DNA of 11,181 bases from Anaerolineales bacterium (GTDB lineage Bacteria > Chloroflexota > Anaerolineae > Anaerolineales > JABWBV01): NCBI GenBank assembly GCA_027019845.1, contig JALUWE010000270.1:1-11181 (forward strand), in the 5' to 3' direction. Below the pieces are notes generated by a model that was not told where the DNA came from, made no database searches, and saw only the letters and a list, made by a program, of their open reading frames with translations. Shown here piece by piece: positions 1-6,637 of this stretch. Numbering within the stretch: the stretch's first letter is position 1; each line of letters begins with the position of its first letter. Made by a program: the position numbers and the translations under genes.

Positions 1-64
1 GTGCTGCCAATGGCGCATATTGGGTGTTGGTCGGCCCTTCCGTCAATCCTATTTCAAGGCTCAT
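1..64 (-). CDS. N-terminus of an unidentified protein, cut by the window edge
   Basis: Read on the minus strand, an ATG at 64-62 opens a frame that stays open for all 21 available codons to the window edge. The peptide begins MSLEIGLTEGPTNTQYAPLA. A good Shine-Dalgarno core (AGGAG, minus strand, 76-72) lies 7 nt upstream, inside a longer purine-rich stretch at 65-82, and this decides the start. Too little protein is visible to assign a family. It would be divergently oriented to the small gene at 682. The call rests on the ribosome binding site plus the open frame, so it could be chance, but I see no better reading of this end. Confidence 0.45.
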   Translation of the reverse strand, partial: MSLEIGLTEGPTNTQYAPLAA

Positions 65-385
65 TGGAGGTCTCCTTCCTATGATAAGTCTAAAGCAATT
101 CTCCAATGATACCCAATCCGGCGCACGAAAGGGCTGTTTTAGCGATTAGAAATGCCCTGTGTTTGCATTATCGAATAGAAACCGCTTGTGTTTGCGCAAA
201 ATCAAGGTCACAGGTCTCAAAACGCATGGAGATGCCCGGATGCAATCTGTTTTGGGTAAAATCTTCAGTAGACCTGTGAGGTCTCAAGTGTAAGTATTGT
301 CAATAACAGGGCTTACGCAGCTGCGAACTGTGGCACCGGTCATTCCGAGAGAACGAGCCCCCCTCTGAGGGAGCGCAGCTTATCA
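65..385. other. Intergenic region with short repeats, no gene seen
   Basis: No convincing coding sequence lies here. The region separates the minus-strand gene at the left edge from the plus-strand cluster. It contains a 9-bp direct repeat (tgtgtttgc at 158-166 and 187-195), and a 10-bp sequence present in opposite orientations (tcacaggtct at 208-217, agacctgtga at 270-279). The second copy is part of a 6-3-6 inverted repeat, agacct-gtg-aggtct, at 270-284. These could be operator sites, but no clear -35/-10 pair was found beside them. The last part, from about 341, already shows degenerate copies (cattccgag) of the repeat element that follows. Confidence 0.5.
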
Positions 386-482
386 TGTCATTCTGAGGGG
401 CGTCAGCCCCGAAGAATCTGGGCACGAAGTTGCCCGAAGAATCTAGAGCGCAGCAACCGAAGAATCTGGGAGCGCAGCGACC

Positions 483-510
483 GTCGGGGCGACCGGCCGG
501 TCGCCCCGAC
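483..510. repeat. Perfect 28-bp palindrome
   Basis: The two arms, gtcggggcgaccgg (483-496) and ccggtcgccccgac (497-510), are exact reverse complements with no spacer. The sequence is very GC-rich and would form a stable cruciform or RNA hairpin. No T-run follows on either strand, so it is not a standard intrinsic terminator. It could stop transcription coming from either side, or be the core of the surrounding repeat element. Confidence 0.85.
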
Positions 511-525
511 TCCAATAGCCGCGTG

Positions 526-567
526 CCGGTCATCCGTCTCCGGTCCCCGGTCGTCCGTCCCCCGTCT
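526..567 (+). repeat. Degenerate heptamer tandem repeat (consensus YCSGTCN), six units
   Basis: Six consecutive 7-mers can be read in register: ccggtca, tccgtct, ccggtcc, ccggtcg, tccgtcc, cccgtct. A more diverged cccccgc follows at 568-574. GTC is kept at unit positions 4-6 throughout. The array lies in the right part of the inverted-repeat element. The period matches the 7-bp period of two other arrays in this window, although the unit sequence is different. Confidence 0.55.
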
Positions 568-681
568 CCCCCGCTATCGCCGAGATTCTTCGCTGTCGCT
601 CAGAATGACATAAGCAACAGTTAGGCATGAAGTGCGTAAGTTCTACCAGTTCAACAATCTTGACGAACATGGAGCCGTACC

Positions 682-999
682 ATGAAAATACGCTACGACG
701 AAAAAGGCAAATTCTATTCCGAGGTGATCACCAAGTGGCCGATCGCGGTCACGTTGCAAACCTTGACACACCGCGTCCACGGCAACATTTACGTTTTGCC
801 CGACGAGCGGCCTAAAGATGCTCTCAACACAGATGAACACTTTATTGCTCTTACGGAAGCCACCGTGTACGACGCGCAGGGTAACGAAATCTACACCGCG
901 GAATTCATGGCCATCAATCGCAATCACGTCATCTGGGTGATTCCTGACCCCAACCAACCCGAGACAACCGAGAGGGAAGATGACCATGACGCAGCCTAG
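682..999 (+). CDS. Small conserved-looking protein of unknown function, upstream of cpaF
   Basis: This encodes a 105-aa soluble, charged protein with no signal peptide or membrane segment. It starts MKIRYDEKGKF and holds alternating hydrophobic stretches suggesting a small beta-rich fold (ITKWPIAVTLQT, GNIYVLPDERP, EIYTAEFMAINRNHVIWVIP). A GGAG ribosome binding site at 671-674 lies 7 nt before the ATG, which supports this start. The last 20 bases overlap the start of cpaF, so the two are almost certainly one transcript and translation is probably coupled. The shape recalls the uncharacterised DUF6812 family, a recollection I could not check. The tight coupling suggests work with, or control of, the ATPase; that is inference. 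The reading frame is confident, the function unknown. Confidence 0.75.
   Translation: MKIRYDEKGKFYSEVITKWPIAVTLQTLTHRVHGNIYVLPDERPKDALNTDEHFIALTEATVYDAQGNEIYTAEFMAINRNHVIWVIPDPNQPETTEREDDHDAA
971..976 (+). promoter_or_regulatory. Ribosome binding site deciding between two cpaF starts
   Basis: The sequence agaggg lies 3 nt before the ATG at 980 and 9 nt before the in-frame ATG at 986. The second spacing is close to normal and the first is too short, so translation may begin at 986 (MTQPSSP...), making the protein two residues shorter. Confidence 0.45.
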
Positions 1000-2314
1000 C
1001 TCACCCAACCCATCCAGCAGCCCCAAAATCGACACCACCCGGCTGAAGAATTACATCATCGACCTGGTCGAGCGCGAACTGGAACGCAATCCGCCGCCTG
1101 TGGAGCGCTGGAACGAAAGCGTCCGCCGTCTGATCCTCAAAGGGTTCGAGCAAACCAAAGTCAAACTGGAGAAAAACCTGCTCGCCCAGCTACTGCAAGA
1201 CATCCAGAACGAGCTGGCAGGCTATGGCCCGCTGACCCCGTTTTTGAACGATCCGGAAGTTTCGGAGGTGATGGTGAACGGGGCTGAGAAAATCTACGTA
1301 GAAAAGGGTGGAAAATTAATCAAAACCGAGGCCCGTTTTCAAAACGAAGCGCACGTGCGCCGGATCATCAACCGCATCATCCTGCCGTTGGGCCGCCGGG
1401 TGGACGCGGACCACCCCACTGTGGACGCGCGGCTTCCCGACGGGTCACGCGTCAACGCGGTCATCCCGCCGGTCGCCATCGACGGCTCTACCATCACCAT
1501 CCGCAAATTCGGAAAGGAAAAGCTGGGGGTGGACGATCTGATCGCGTTGGGTTCGATTACCGAAAACATGGCCGAATTTCTGCGCGCCTGTGTGGTTTCG
1601 CGTTTGAATATCGTGATCTCCGGCGGTACAGGGTCCGGCAAAACCACCCTGTTGAACGTGCTCTCCAGCTTCATTCCCGAAGACGAGCGCATCGTGACCA
1701 TCGAGGACGCCGCGGAGCTGAAATTGCAGCAGGAACACGTGGTGCGGCTGGAGACCAAAGCCCCGAACCCGGACGGGAGCGGCGCGGTGCCCATCCGTGC
1801 GCTGGTGCGTAACGCGTTGCGGATGCGCCCCGACCGGATCGTGGTCGGCGAAGTGCGCGGCGGCGAAGCGCTCGACATGCTCCAGGCCATGAACACCGGC
1901 CACGATGGCTCCCTCACCACCCTGCACGCCAACTCCCCGCGCGACGCGCTCTCCCGCCTGGAAACCATGACCCTCATGTCCGGGCTCGACCTGCCTCTGC
2001 GCGTCATCCGCGAACAGATCGCCTCCGCGGTCGACCTGATTGTGCAGGTTTCCCGCCTGAAGGACGGCTCCCGCAAAGTCACCTACATCACCGAAATCTC
2101 CGGCATGGAAGGCGACCGCATCGTGATGACCGATATTTTCAAATTCACGCAAACCGGAATGGAAAACGGCAAGATCGTCGGAGAGCTGGAACCTACCGGG
2201 ATGCGGCCCCTGTTCATCAGCCGCCTGCAGGATTCCGGATTCGATCTCGGGCCCCAGGTGTTCGCTCCCAAAGTCTCGAAGTTCAAGGAAGACCCCCGCC
2301 GCCGCAGGCGTTAG
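980..2314 (+). CDS. cpaF: CpaF/TadA-type secretion ATPase (type II/IV secretion system ATPase family)
   Basis: This is a 444-aa cytoplasmic ATPase of the class that powers assembly of Tad/Flp-type IV pili and related secretion machines. The N-terminal domain (about 10-200) carries the typical stretch YGPLTPFLNDPEVSEVMVNG and then RLPDGSRVNAVIPP. The nucleotide-binding domain has Walker A GGTGSGKTT (215-223, Lys221), an acidic Asp-box region around VTIEDAAEL, Walker B-type RPDRIVVGEVRG (283-294, Glu291) and the His box LTTLHANS (312-319). All key residues are intact. The C-terminus ends in an Arg-rich tail (PRRRRR). The gene overlaps its upstream neighbour by 20 bp; the true start may be 986, judging from the ribosome binding site. 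No tadB/tadC inner-membrane genes follow, so either the partners lie elsewhere or this ATPase serves another machine. The family call is very secure, the exact machine is not. Confidence 0.95.
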   Translation: MTMTQPSSPNPSSSPKIDTTRLKNYIIDLVERELERNPPPVERWNESVRRLILKGFEQTKVKLEKNLLAQLLQDIQNELAGYGPLTPFLNDPEVSEVMVNGAEKIYVEKGGKLIKTEARFQNEAHVRRIINRIILPLGRRVDADHPTVDARLPDGSRVNAVIPPVAIDGSTITIRKFGKEKLGVDDLIALGSITENMAEFLRACVVSRLNIVISGGTGSGKTTLLNVLSSFIPEDERIVTIEDAAELKLQQEHVVRLETKAPNPDGSGAVPIRALVRNALRMRPDRIVVGEVRGGEALDMLQAMNTGHDGSLTTLHANSPRDALSRLETMTLMSGLDLPLRVIREQIASAVDLIVQVSRLKDGSRKVTYITEISGMEGDRIVMTDIFKFTQTGMENGKIVGELEPTGMRPLFISRLQDSGFDLGPQVFAPKVSKFKEDPRRRRR

Positions 2315-2358
2315 ACGTTCTCCAAAAGCACCTTCCCCCCCTGGTACGAAGTGACTGG

Positions 2359-3192
2359 ATGACCGCAGTTTCTCGCACACTGTTCTGGAAGAAACACATT
2401 GCTCTGCCGCAGGAGCATGGCTCGTGGGTGTTTCTATTCAGTCCGTTATTGATCGGGCTGTTTGCGGGAGGGCGTTGGGCCACGGCCAGCGGCTATCTGG
2501 TGCTGGCTGCGCTGGCTGCGTTTTTATTTCGCCAGCCGTTGACGGTGGCGGTCAAGGTTTACAGCGGTCGCCGGGCGCGGCGCGATCTGGCGGCTGCGTA
2601 CTTTTGGATGGGCGTGTACGGGGTAGTGGGGCTGATGGGGGCGGCGGGAATCTGGCGGGAGGGGTTCGGATCGCTGGCGGTGCTGGCGGTCCCGGCTGGC
2701 CTGGTGTTGGTGTGGCACTTGTATCTGGTCTCGCGGCGCGCGGAGCGGCGGCAGATCGGGGTGGAGGTGGTGGCCAGCGGGACGCTGGCCCTGGCCGCGC
2801 CGGCTGCCTATTGGATCGGGGTGGGGGAGAACGACCCACTCGGCTGGTGGCTGTGGCTGTTGACCTGGCTGCAATCCGCGGCTTCGATTGTGTATGCTGC
2901 GCTGCGATTGGAGCAGCGGATGTGGAAGGAAATTCCCCCACTGGGAGAACGAATCCGCCGAGGGGGGCGCGCGCTGCTCTATACTTCGTTCAACCTGATC
3001 GCTGCTCTGGCGTTAGGGGCTGCCGGAGTGCTGCCCGCCGGGGTCGGGCTGCCGTTCGGGTTGCAGTGGGCGGAAACGGTCTGGGGGACGCTGCGGCCCG
3101 CCGTGGGCGCGCGGCCGACCCGGATCGGGGTGCGGCAGCTGATCGTCAGCACCCTGTTTACGATTTTGTTCATCCTGGGTTGGAAATTGTAG
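2359..3192 (+). CDS. YwiC-like family integral membrane protein
   Basis: This encodes a 277-aa, strongly hydrophobic protein with roughly eight predicted membrane segments (about 24-37, 44-58, 82-98, 105-124, 136-153, 161-182, 207-228, 259-275). The N-terminal signature ALPQEHGSW (15-23), the FLFRQPL element (55-61) and the C-terminal PTRIGVRQL (253-261) are those I associate with the YwiC-like family, whose function is unknown. The first two motifs faintly recall polyprenyltransferase-like proteins, but no DxxxD prenyl-diphosphate site is visible, so I do not claim that activity. The gene starts 44 bp after cpaF on the same strand without a visible terminator between, so co-transcription is likely. 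No strong ribosome binding site precedes the ATG. It ends 9 bp before the stop of the convergent M23 gene. Confidence 0.8.
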   Translation: MTAVSRTLFWKKHIALPQEHGSWVFLFSPLLIGLFAGGRWATASGYLVLAALAAFLFRQPLTVAVKVYSGRRARRDLAAAYFWMGVYGVVGLMGAAGIWREGFGSLAVLAVPAGLVLVWHLYLVSRRAERRQIGVEVVASGTLALAAPAAYWIGVGENDPLGWWLWLLTWLQSAASIVYAALRLEQRMWKEIPPLGERIRRGGRALLYTSFNLIAALALGAAGVLPAGVGLPFGLQWAETVWGTLRPAVGARPTRIGVRQLIVSTLFTILFILGWKL

Positions 3193-3201
3193 TGCCGGAA
3201 A

Positions 3202-4281
3202 TTACGGCGGGGGTAACACGAACCAGGGATTGATAAAGCCCCCGTTGAGACGCACTTCAAAGTGCAGGTGTGCGCCGGTGGAGTTGCCGGTGCTGCCGGC
3301 GTAGCCGATCACTGTGCCGGGGCCGACGCTGGCGCCGCACGGCCTGGCCACACCGCTCATGTGGGCGTACAGGGTCTGGTAGCCGTTGCCGTGGTCGATC
3401 AGCACCATGTTGCCATACCCCCCGACGGCCCAACCGGAGAAGACCACCACACCGGCATCCGCGGCCATGACCGGTTCGCCCATGCCTGCGGCCAGATCGA
3501 GCGCCAGGTGTCCGCTCCAATAATCGTTGCCCGAAACGTATCGCTGGGAGATCGGCCAGATGAAGGCGCCGGAGCCATACGCGCCCTCGTAAGAGCCGGT
3601 GCACGCCCCCGGTCCGAGCGCGACGGTGTTCACCCCGGCGGAGCCGCGCGCAATAGTCGGGATCAGCCACTGGCGAAACTCGCGCTGCCCGCCTGGGATC
3701 ATGACCATGGACCCCGGGGGAATTTCGGGGTTAGCAAGGTCGAGCGAGTTGCCCGAATAGCTCAAAATATCCTCGACGCTGGCATCGAACTGGGTGGCAA
3801 CGCCTTCCAGCGTGTCGCCTTCCTGCCATTGGTAGTACACCCCGTCCACAGGCGGAATGTTGAGTTCCATGCCGGGTTCGAGAAAATCCGGGTTGTCGTT
3901 TAACAGCTCGTAATTGGCCCACAAAACTGTTTCCGGTTTGATGCCGAACGTCTCGGCAATGCCAAACACAGAATCGCCGGATTGGACGGTATAGAGGACG
4001 ATTTCTGTGCGCGGGCGGTTGGGGATAATGGTGTAAGGATTGGGGCGGCGGGAGATGGAATGGCCGCTGTTTTGACCCACCAGGGGCGGCAAGTCCAACA
4101 GCGCGGGTTGCGCGGTGGGTTTGCGCAGCGGTGTAGGAGAGGGGGAGATGGTTTGAGCGGCAACGCGGTTGGGCACAATGGATGATTGCCAAAGGTAAAG
4201 GGCAAAAATGGCAGCCCCCAGCGCAACCGCCCATCCGATCAACGATAACCAGCGGTCGAGAAACGAGGTTTCTTTGTTCAC
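3202..4281 (-). CDS. Membrane-anchored LysM/M23 metallopeptidase (peptidoglycan hydrolase)
   Basis: This 359-aa protein has one N-terminal membrane helix (about 13-31), a Ser/Pro/Thr-rich linker (45-90), two LysM peptidoglycan-binding modules (about 96-142, starting YTVQSGDSV, and 149-196, starting YYQWQEGDTL) and a C-terminal M23/LytM domain (about 250-350). The zinc and catalytic residues are present: GHLALD (His258, Asp262), LYAHMS (His307) and AHLHFE (His338, His340), so an active endopeptidase cutting cell-wall peptide bridges is expected outside the membrane. Translation starts at GTG (4281-4279), which overlaps the rho TGA stop by 4 bp, so the gene is probably read by termination-reinitiation on the rho transcript. 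Family assignment is secure; the peptide bond cut cannot be told from sequence. Confidence 0.93.
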   Translation of the reverse strand: MNKETSFLDRWLSLIGWAVALGAAIFALYLWQSSIVPNRVAAQTISPSPTPLRKPTAQPALLDLPPLVGQNSGHSISRRPNPYTIIPNRPRTEIVLYTVQSGDSVFGIAETFGIKPETVLWANYELLNDNPDFLEPGMELNIPPVDGVYYQWQEGDTLEGVATQFDASVEDILSYSGNSLDLANPEIPPGSMVMIPGGQREFRQWLIPTIARGSAGVNTVALGPGACTGSYEGAYGSGAFIWPISQRYVSGNDYWSGHLALDLAAGMGEPVMAADAGVVVFSGWAVGGYGNMVLIDHGNGYQTLYAHMSGVARPCGASVGPGTVIGYAGSTGNSTGAHLHFEVRLNGGFINPWFVLPPP

Positions 4282-5558
4282 TGTTCTTTGGAGAGGGTTT
4301 CCAGGAACTCGATGTTGTTCTCGGTGCGCGCCAGGCGTTGCAGGATGGCCTCCGTGGCGGTGGACATGTCCAGGCCGGCGCCGTTGGGCGGGGGAGCGAC
4401 CATCTGGCTGTACATGCGGCGCATGAGCCAGACGCGCGGAGTCAGGTCGGGGCCGAGCAGCAGTTCTTCCCGCCGTGTGGAGGAGCGCTCGATGTCGATG
4501 GCCGGGAAGATGCGGCGTTCCTGCAACTTGCGGGAGAGGTGCAACTCCATATTCCCCGTGCCTTTGAACTCTTCGTACACCACGTCATCCATTCGGGAGC
4601 CGGTATCCACCAGGCAGGTGGCAATGATGGTCAGGGAACCGCCTTCCTCGATGTTGCGGGCTGCGCCGAAGAATCGTTTGGGGGGGTAGAGCGCGGAGGG
4701 GTCGATACCGCCGGAAAGCGTGCGGCCAGAGGGGTTGACCACCAGGTTGTAGGCGCGCGCCAGGCGGGTGATGGAGTCCATCAGGACCACCACGTCGCGG
4801 CCGATTTCGGTCAGTCGTTTGGCGCGTTCCAGCACCATTTCGGCCACGCGCACATGGGAGGTGACCGGTTCGTCGAAGGTGGAGGAGATCACCTCCGCGT
4901 CCACGGAACGGTCCATGTCGGTGACTTCTTCGGGTCGCTCGCCGATCAGGGCGACCATGAGATGAACATCCTGGTATTTGGTGGAGATGGCGTTAGCAAT
5001 CTGTTTGAGGATGGTGGTTTTGCCGGATTTGGGCGGCGAGACGATCAGGCCACGCTGGCCGCGGCCAATGGGGGCCACCAAATTGATCAAGCGCGTCGCC
5101 AGCGTGCGGCGGTCGGTTTCCAGATCGAAACGCTCTTCAGGGAAGATGGGCGTGAGCGATTCGAATGTCGGGCGTCGTTTCGCCATTTCGGGCGAAAGGC
5201 CGTTGATGCTTTCGACTTTCAGCAAGCCGTAGTGTCGCTCGGTGTCTCGGGGGGGGCGCACATGGCCGATCACCAGGTCCCCGCTGCGCAGCCCGTAACG
5301 CCGAATCTGGGTCTGGGAGACGTAAATGTCGCTGTCGCCGGCCTGGTAATGACCGGTGCGCAAAAAACCGATGCCTTCGTTCATGATTTCCAGAATGCCG
5401 CCGCGGATTTCCAGTCCATCCTGTTCCGCTTCGGCCTGGCGGATACGCAGCATCAGGTCTTCTTTTTTCAACCGGCCTGCGCGGGGGATGTTAAGCTCCT
5501 TGGCCCGCAGACGAAGATCCGTTAGGGTTAAATTTTCTAACTCTAAGATGTTTGTCAT
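4278..5558 (-). CDS. rho: Transcription termination factor Rho
   Basis: This 426-aa hexameric RNA-dependent ATPase/translocase releases transcripts from RNA polymerase. The N-terminal helical Rho_N region (about 8-42) leads into the cold-shock-type RNA-binding domain (about 50-117: GILEIMNEGIGFLR, DIYVSQTQIRRYGLRSGD, IRPP-like VRPPRD). The ATPase core has Walker A SPPKSGKTT (174-182, Lys180), the catalytic-Glu segment LIGERPEEVTDM (204-215), Walker B VVVLMDSITRLARA (256-269), the Q-loop PSGRTLSGG (276-284) and the conserved GTGNMELHLSRKL. It is about the length of E. coli Rho, without the N-terminal insertion seen in many actinobacterial forms. A GGAAG ribosome binding site (minus, 5569-5565) lies 6 nt before the ATG. 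A long leader precedes it, which would fit the Rho self-control known in other bacteria. It forms an operon with the M23 gene. Confidence 0.98.
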   Translation of the reverse strand: MTNILELENLTLTDLRLRAKELNIPRAGRLKKEDLMLRIRQAEAEQDGLEIRGGILEIMNEGIGFLRTGHYQAGDSDIYVSQTQIRRYGLRSGDLVIGHVRPPRDTERHYGLLKVESINGLSPEMAKRRPTFESLTPIFPEERFDLETDRRTLATRLINLVAPIGRGQRGLIVSPPKSGKTTILKQIANAISTKYQDVHLMVALIGERPEEVTDMDRSVDAEVISSTFDEPVTSHVRVAEMVLERAKRLTEIGRDVVVLMDSITRLARAYNLVVNPSGRTLSGGIDPSALYPPKRFFGAARNIEEGGSLTIIATCLVDTGSRMDDVVYEEFKGTGNMELHLSRKLQERRIFPAIDIERSSTRREELLLGPDLTPRVWLMRRMYSQMVAPPPNGAGLDMSTATEAILQRLARTENNIEFLETLSKEQ

Positions 5559-5852
5559 ATTCTACTTCCAGGTTGGGGCATTGCATGAAAGCTCCGCTTT
5601 GTGCCGGGTTGTCAAGCGCGCGATGAGAAAAAGCGCACTCCAACAAACCAGACACAAGCCTCAGGGAGAACAATCCTCATACGCAATGCAATAATGAATT
5701 TTTTTATCGATCTTATGGAAACTGGGCTATTCCTACTGGAGTTTTACATCCATAATTTCCCAAACCGCAACTTCCCAGGCCTTTGAGCAAGTGCGGTGGA
5801 GGGAATTGACCCACAAATTATCTGGTGTGTTTCAGTCATTCAGGGGGCTTGG
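5559..5852 (-). promoter_or_regulatory. Long 5' leader of rho
   Basis: If transcription starts at about 5853 from the promoter described next, the rho mRNA carries some 295 nt of untranslated leader. No long or well-supported gene was found in the 439 bp between rho and the Nudix gene. Rho is autoregulated through its leader in several bacteria, so this stretch is a candidate regulatory leader; I found no clear attenuator hairpin with a T-run. A minus-strand ATG at 5680-5678 opens a 22-codon frame, but it has no ribosome binding site. Confidence 0.35.
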
Positions 5853-5859
5853 CACGCAC

Positions 5860-5888
5860 ATTATAGCATGTTCGGCATAACTGAGCAA
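5860..5888 (-). promoter_or_regulatory. Candidate sigma-70-type promoter for rho (extended -10)
   Basis: On the minus strand a perfect TATAAT (5865-5860) is preceded by TGC, giving the extended -10 form TGnTATAAT. At 17-bp spacing lies TTGCTC (5888-5883), a weak -35 with four of six matches to TTGACA at best. Transcription would start near 5853 and read into rho. Confidence 0.5.
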
Positions 5889-5997
5889 GTTCTAAATTTC
5901 ACGGGAGTATCGAAAATCGATGAGCCAAAAGCGGTTGCAGGCCTGCCCGGGGAGCAGTGAAAGTGGAGCATTCGCGTTCCATGAGTTCCTGCCACTG

Positions 5998-6546
5998 CTA
6001 TGAGTTTTTCCCCCTTCCAAAGCGAATGTGCTTTCGCGCCAACAAAAGTGCAGCCAATGATTTTGCATCCTGGATTGCACCCTGCTCGGCCAGCGCGTAC
6101 ACTTGTTCTACAGGCAACTTTTCTACTTGCAAAAATTCGTCATCGTCGCCCGGCAACGGGTTCTCATACAAACCTGTCGCTAAATAGACGTGCATGAACT
6201 CGGTAGAATACCCCGGGGCCAGGAAAAAACCACCAATGTGCTGAAAATGCTGGGCACCCATGCCGATTTCTTCACGTAATTCGCGCAACGCGCCTTCGAT
6301 GGGCGTTTCTCCCTCCTCGATTGCCCCAGCAGGCAACTCCAGCAAGTCTCGTTGGGCGGGATGTCGATATTGACGAAGGTGCCACAAGTTTCCTTCTTCG
6401 TCTAGCGGCACAAGCGTCACCGCCTCGCCGTGCGAAATGATGTCCAGATCGGCCAGACGCCCGTCCGGGAGGCGCACCCGATCGAGACGAACGTCAAAGA
6501 CTCGCCCCTGATAAATCGTCTTCGTATCTATGATTTCAAAACTCAT
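5998..6546 (-). CDS. Nudix hydrolase, ADP-ribose pyrophosphatase type
   Basis: This 182-aa cytoplasmic enzyme is expected to split ADP-ribose or a related nucleoside diphosphate sugar into AMP and a sugar phosphate. The Nudix box GX5EX7REUXEEXGU is complete at residues 74-96 (Gly74, Glu80, Arg88, Glu89, Glu92, Glu93, Gly95, Met96). A proline at 111 lies 16 residues after the box glycine, as is usual in the ADP-ribose pyrophosphatase subgroup. The N-terminal strand pattern (YQGRVFDVRLDRVRLPDG) and the substrate-side segment LVPLDEEGNLWHLRQYRHP also fit it. The start ATG has no strong ribosome binding site. It lies 91 bp downstream of the LysM lipoprotein gene on the same strand, with a GC-rich hairpin between. 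Substrate specificity is inference. Confidence 0.9.
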   Translation of the reverse strand: MSFEIIDTKTIYQGRVFDVRLDRVRLPDGRLADLDIISHGEAVTLVPLDEEGNLWHLRQYRHPAQRDLLELPAGAIEEGETPIEGALRELREEIGMGAQHFQHIGGFFLAPGYSTEFMHVYLATGLYENPLPGDDDEFLQVEKLPVEQVYALAEQGAIQDAKSLAALLLARKHIRFGRGKNS

Positions 6547-6582
6547 TCAATTGGCTGAAAGCAAGACGCACATCAACCCCTT

Positions 6583-6611
6583 GCGGGCAGGAGAACCTCT
6601 CTCCTGCCCGC
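6583..6611. terminator. Strong hairpin between the LysM lipoprotein gene and the Nudix gene
   Basis: A perfect 12-bp GC-rich stem (gcgggcaggaga at 6583-6594, tctcctgcccgc at 6600-6611) closes a 5-nt loop. It lies 26 bp beyond the lipoprotein stop and before the Nudix start. No T-run follows on the minus strand (the next bases read aaggggttg), so it is not a standard intrinsic terminator. It may slow or process read-through, or protect the 3' end of the upstream message. Confidence 0.55.
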
Positions 6612-6637
6612 GAATTGGCAATCAACGGCTCGATACG

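Larger units (their letters stand above)
386..610. repeat. Non-coding inverted-repeat element, MITE-like or palindromic intergenic repeat
   Basis: The ends are perfect 12-bp inverted repeats: tgtcattctgag at 386-397 and ctcagaatgaca at 599-610. Inside, the 9-mer gaagaatct occurs three times in direct orientation (411, 436, 459), and its complement, agattcttc, occurs once at 583-591. The middle holds a perfect 28-bp palindrome (483-510) and a degenerate heptamer run (526-567). There is no credible coding sequence and no clear target-site duplication. The inverted repeat extends imperfectly outward through gctta (left) and taagc (right). It resembles the short 'attcttcg...ctcagaatgac' intergenic repeats common in many environmental bacterial genomes. 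Calling it mobile is inference; it may simply be two or more hairpin repeat units side by side. Confidence 0.6.

Noticed and set aside
300..533. A 77-codon minus-strand frame in the left repeat region
   Set aside because: It reads through the inverted-repeat element and palindrome, has Cys/Arg/Phe repeats and no ribosome binding site.
1445..2380. A 311-codon minus-strand open frame antisense to cpaF
   Set aside because: It is an antisense shadow of a clearly recognised ATPase gene; the protein is low in lysine, rich in Gly/His and shows no motif.
2359..3192. UbiA-type prenyltransferase
   Set aside because: Some resemblance in size and helix content, but no aspartate-rich prenyl-diphosphate motifs; the PQEHGSW and PTRIGVRQ signatures point to the YwiC-like family.
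3193..3201. Shared terminator between the YwiC-like and M23 genes
   Set aside because: Only 9 bp separate the two stops and no hairpin with a T-run was found around them.
4182..5525. A 447-codon open frame on the plus strand, antisense to rho and longer than rho itself
   Set aside because: Its translation is rich in Gly, His, Val and Ala without domain structure, and it mirrors rho in a GC-rich codon pattern. Rho on the other strand has every family motif.
5611..5616. TTGACA on the minus strand as the -35 of a rho-proximal promoter
   Set aside because: No -10-like hexamer occurs at 16-18 bp downstream; the extended -10 at 5860-5868 is much better.
5491..5673. A 60-codon minus-strand frame overlapping the rho start as a possible regulatory upstream gene
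   Set aside because: It starts with TTG lacking a properly spaced ribosome binding site and mostly shadows the rho N-terminus in another frame.
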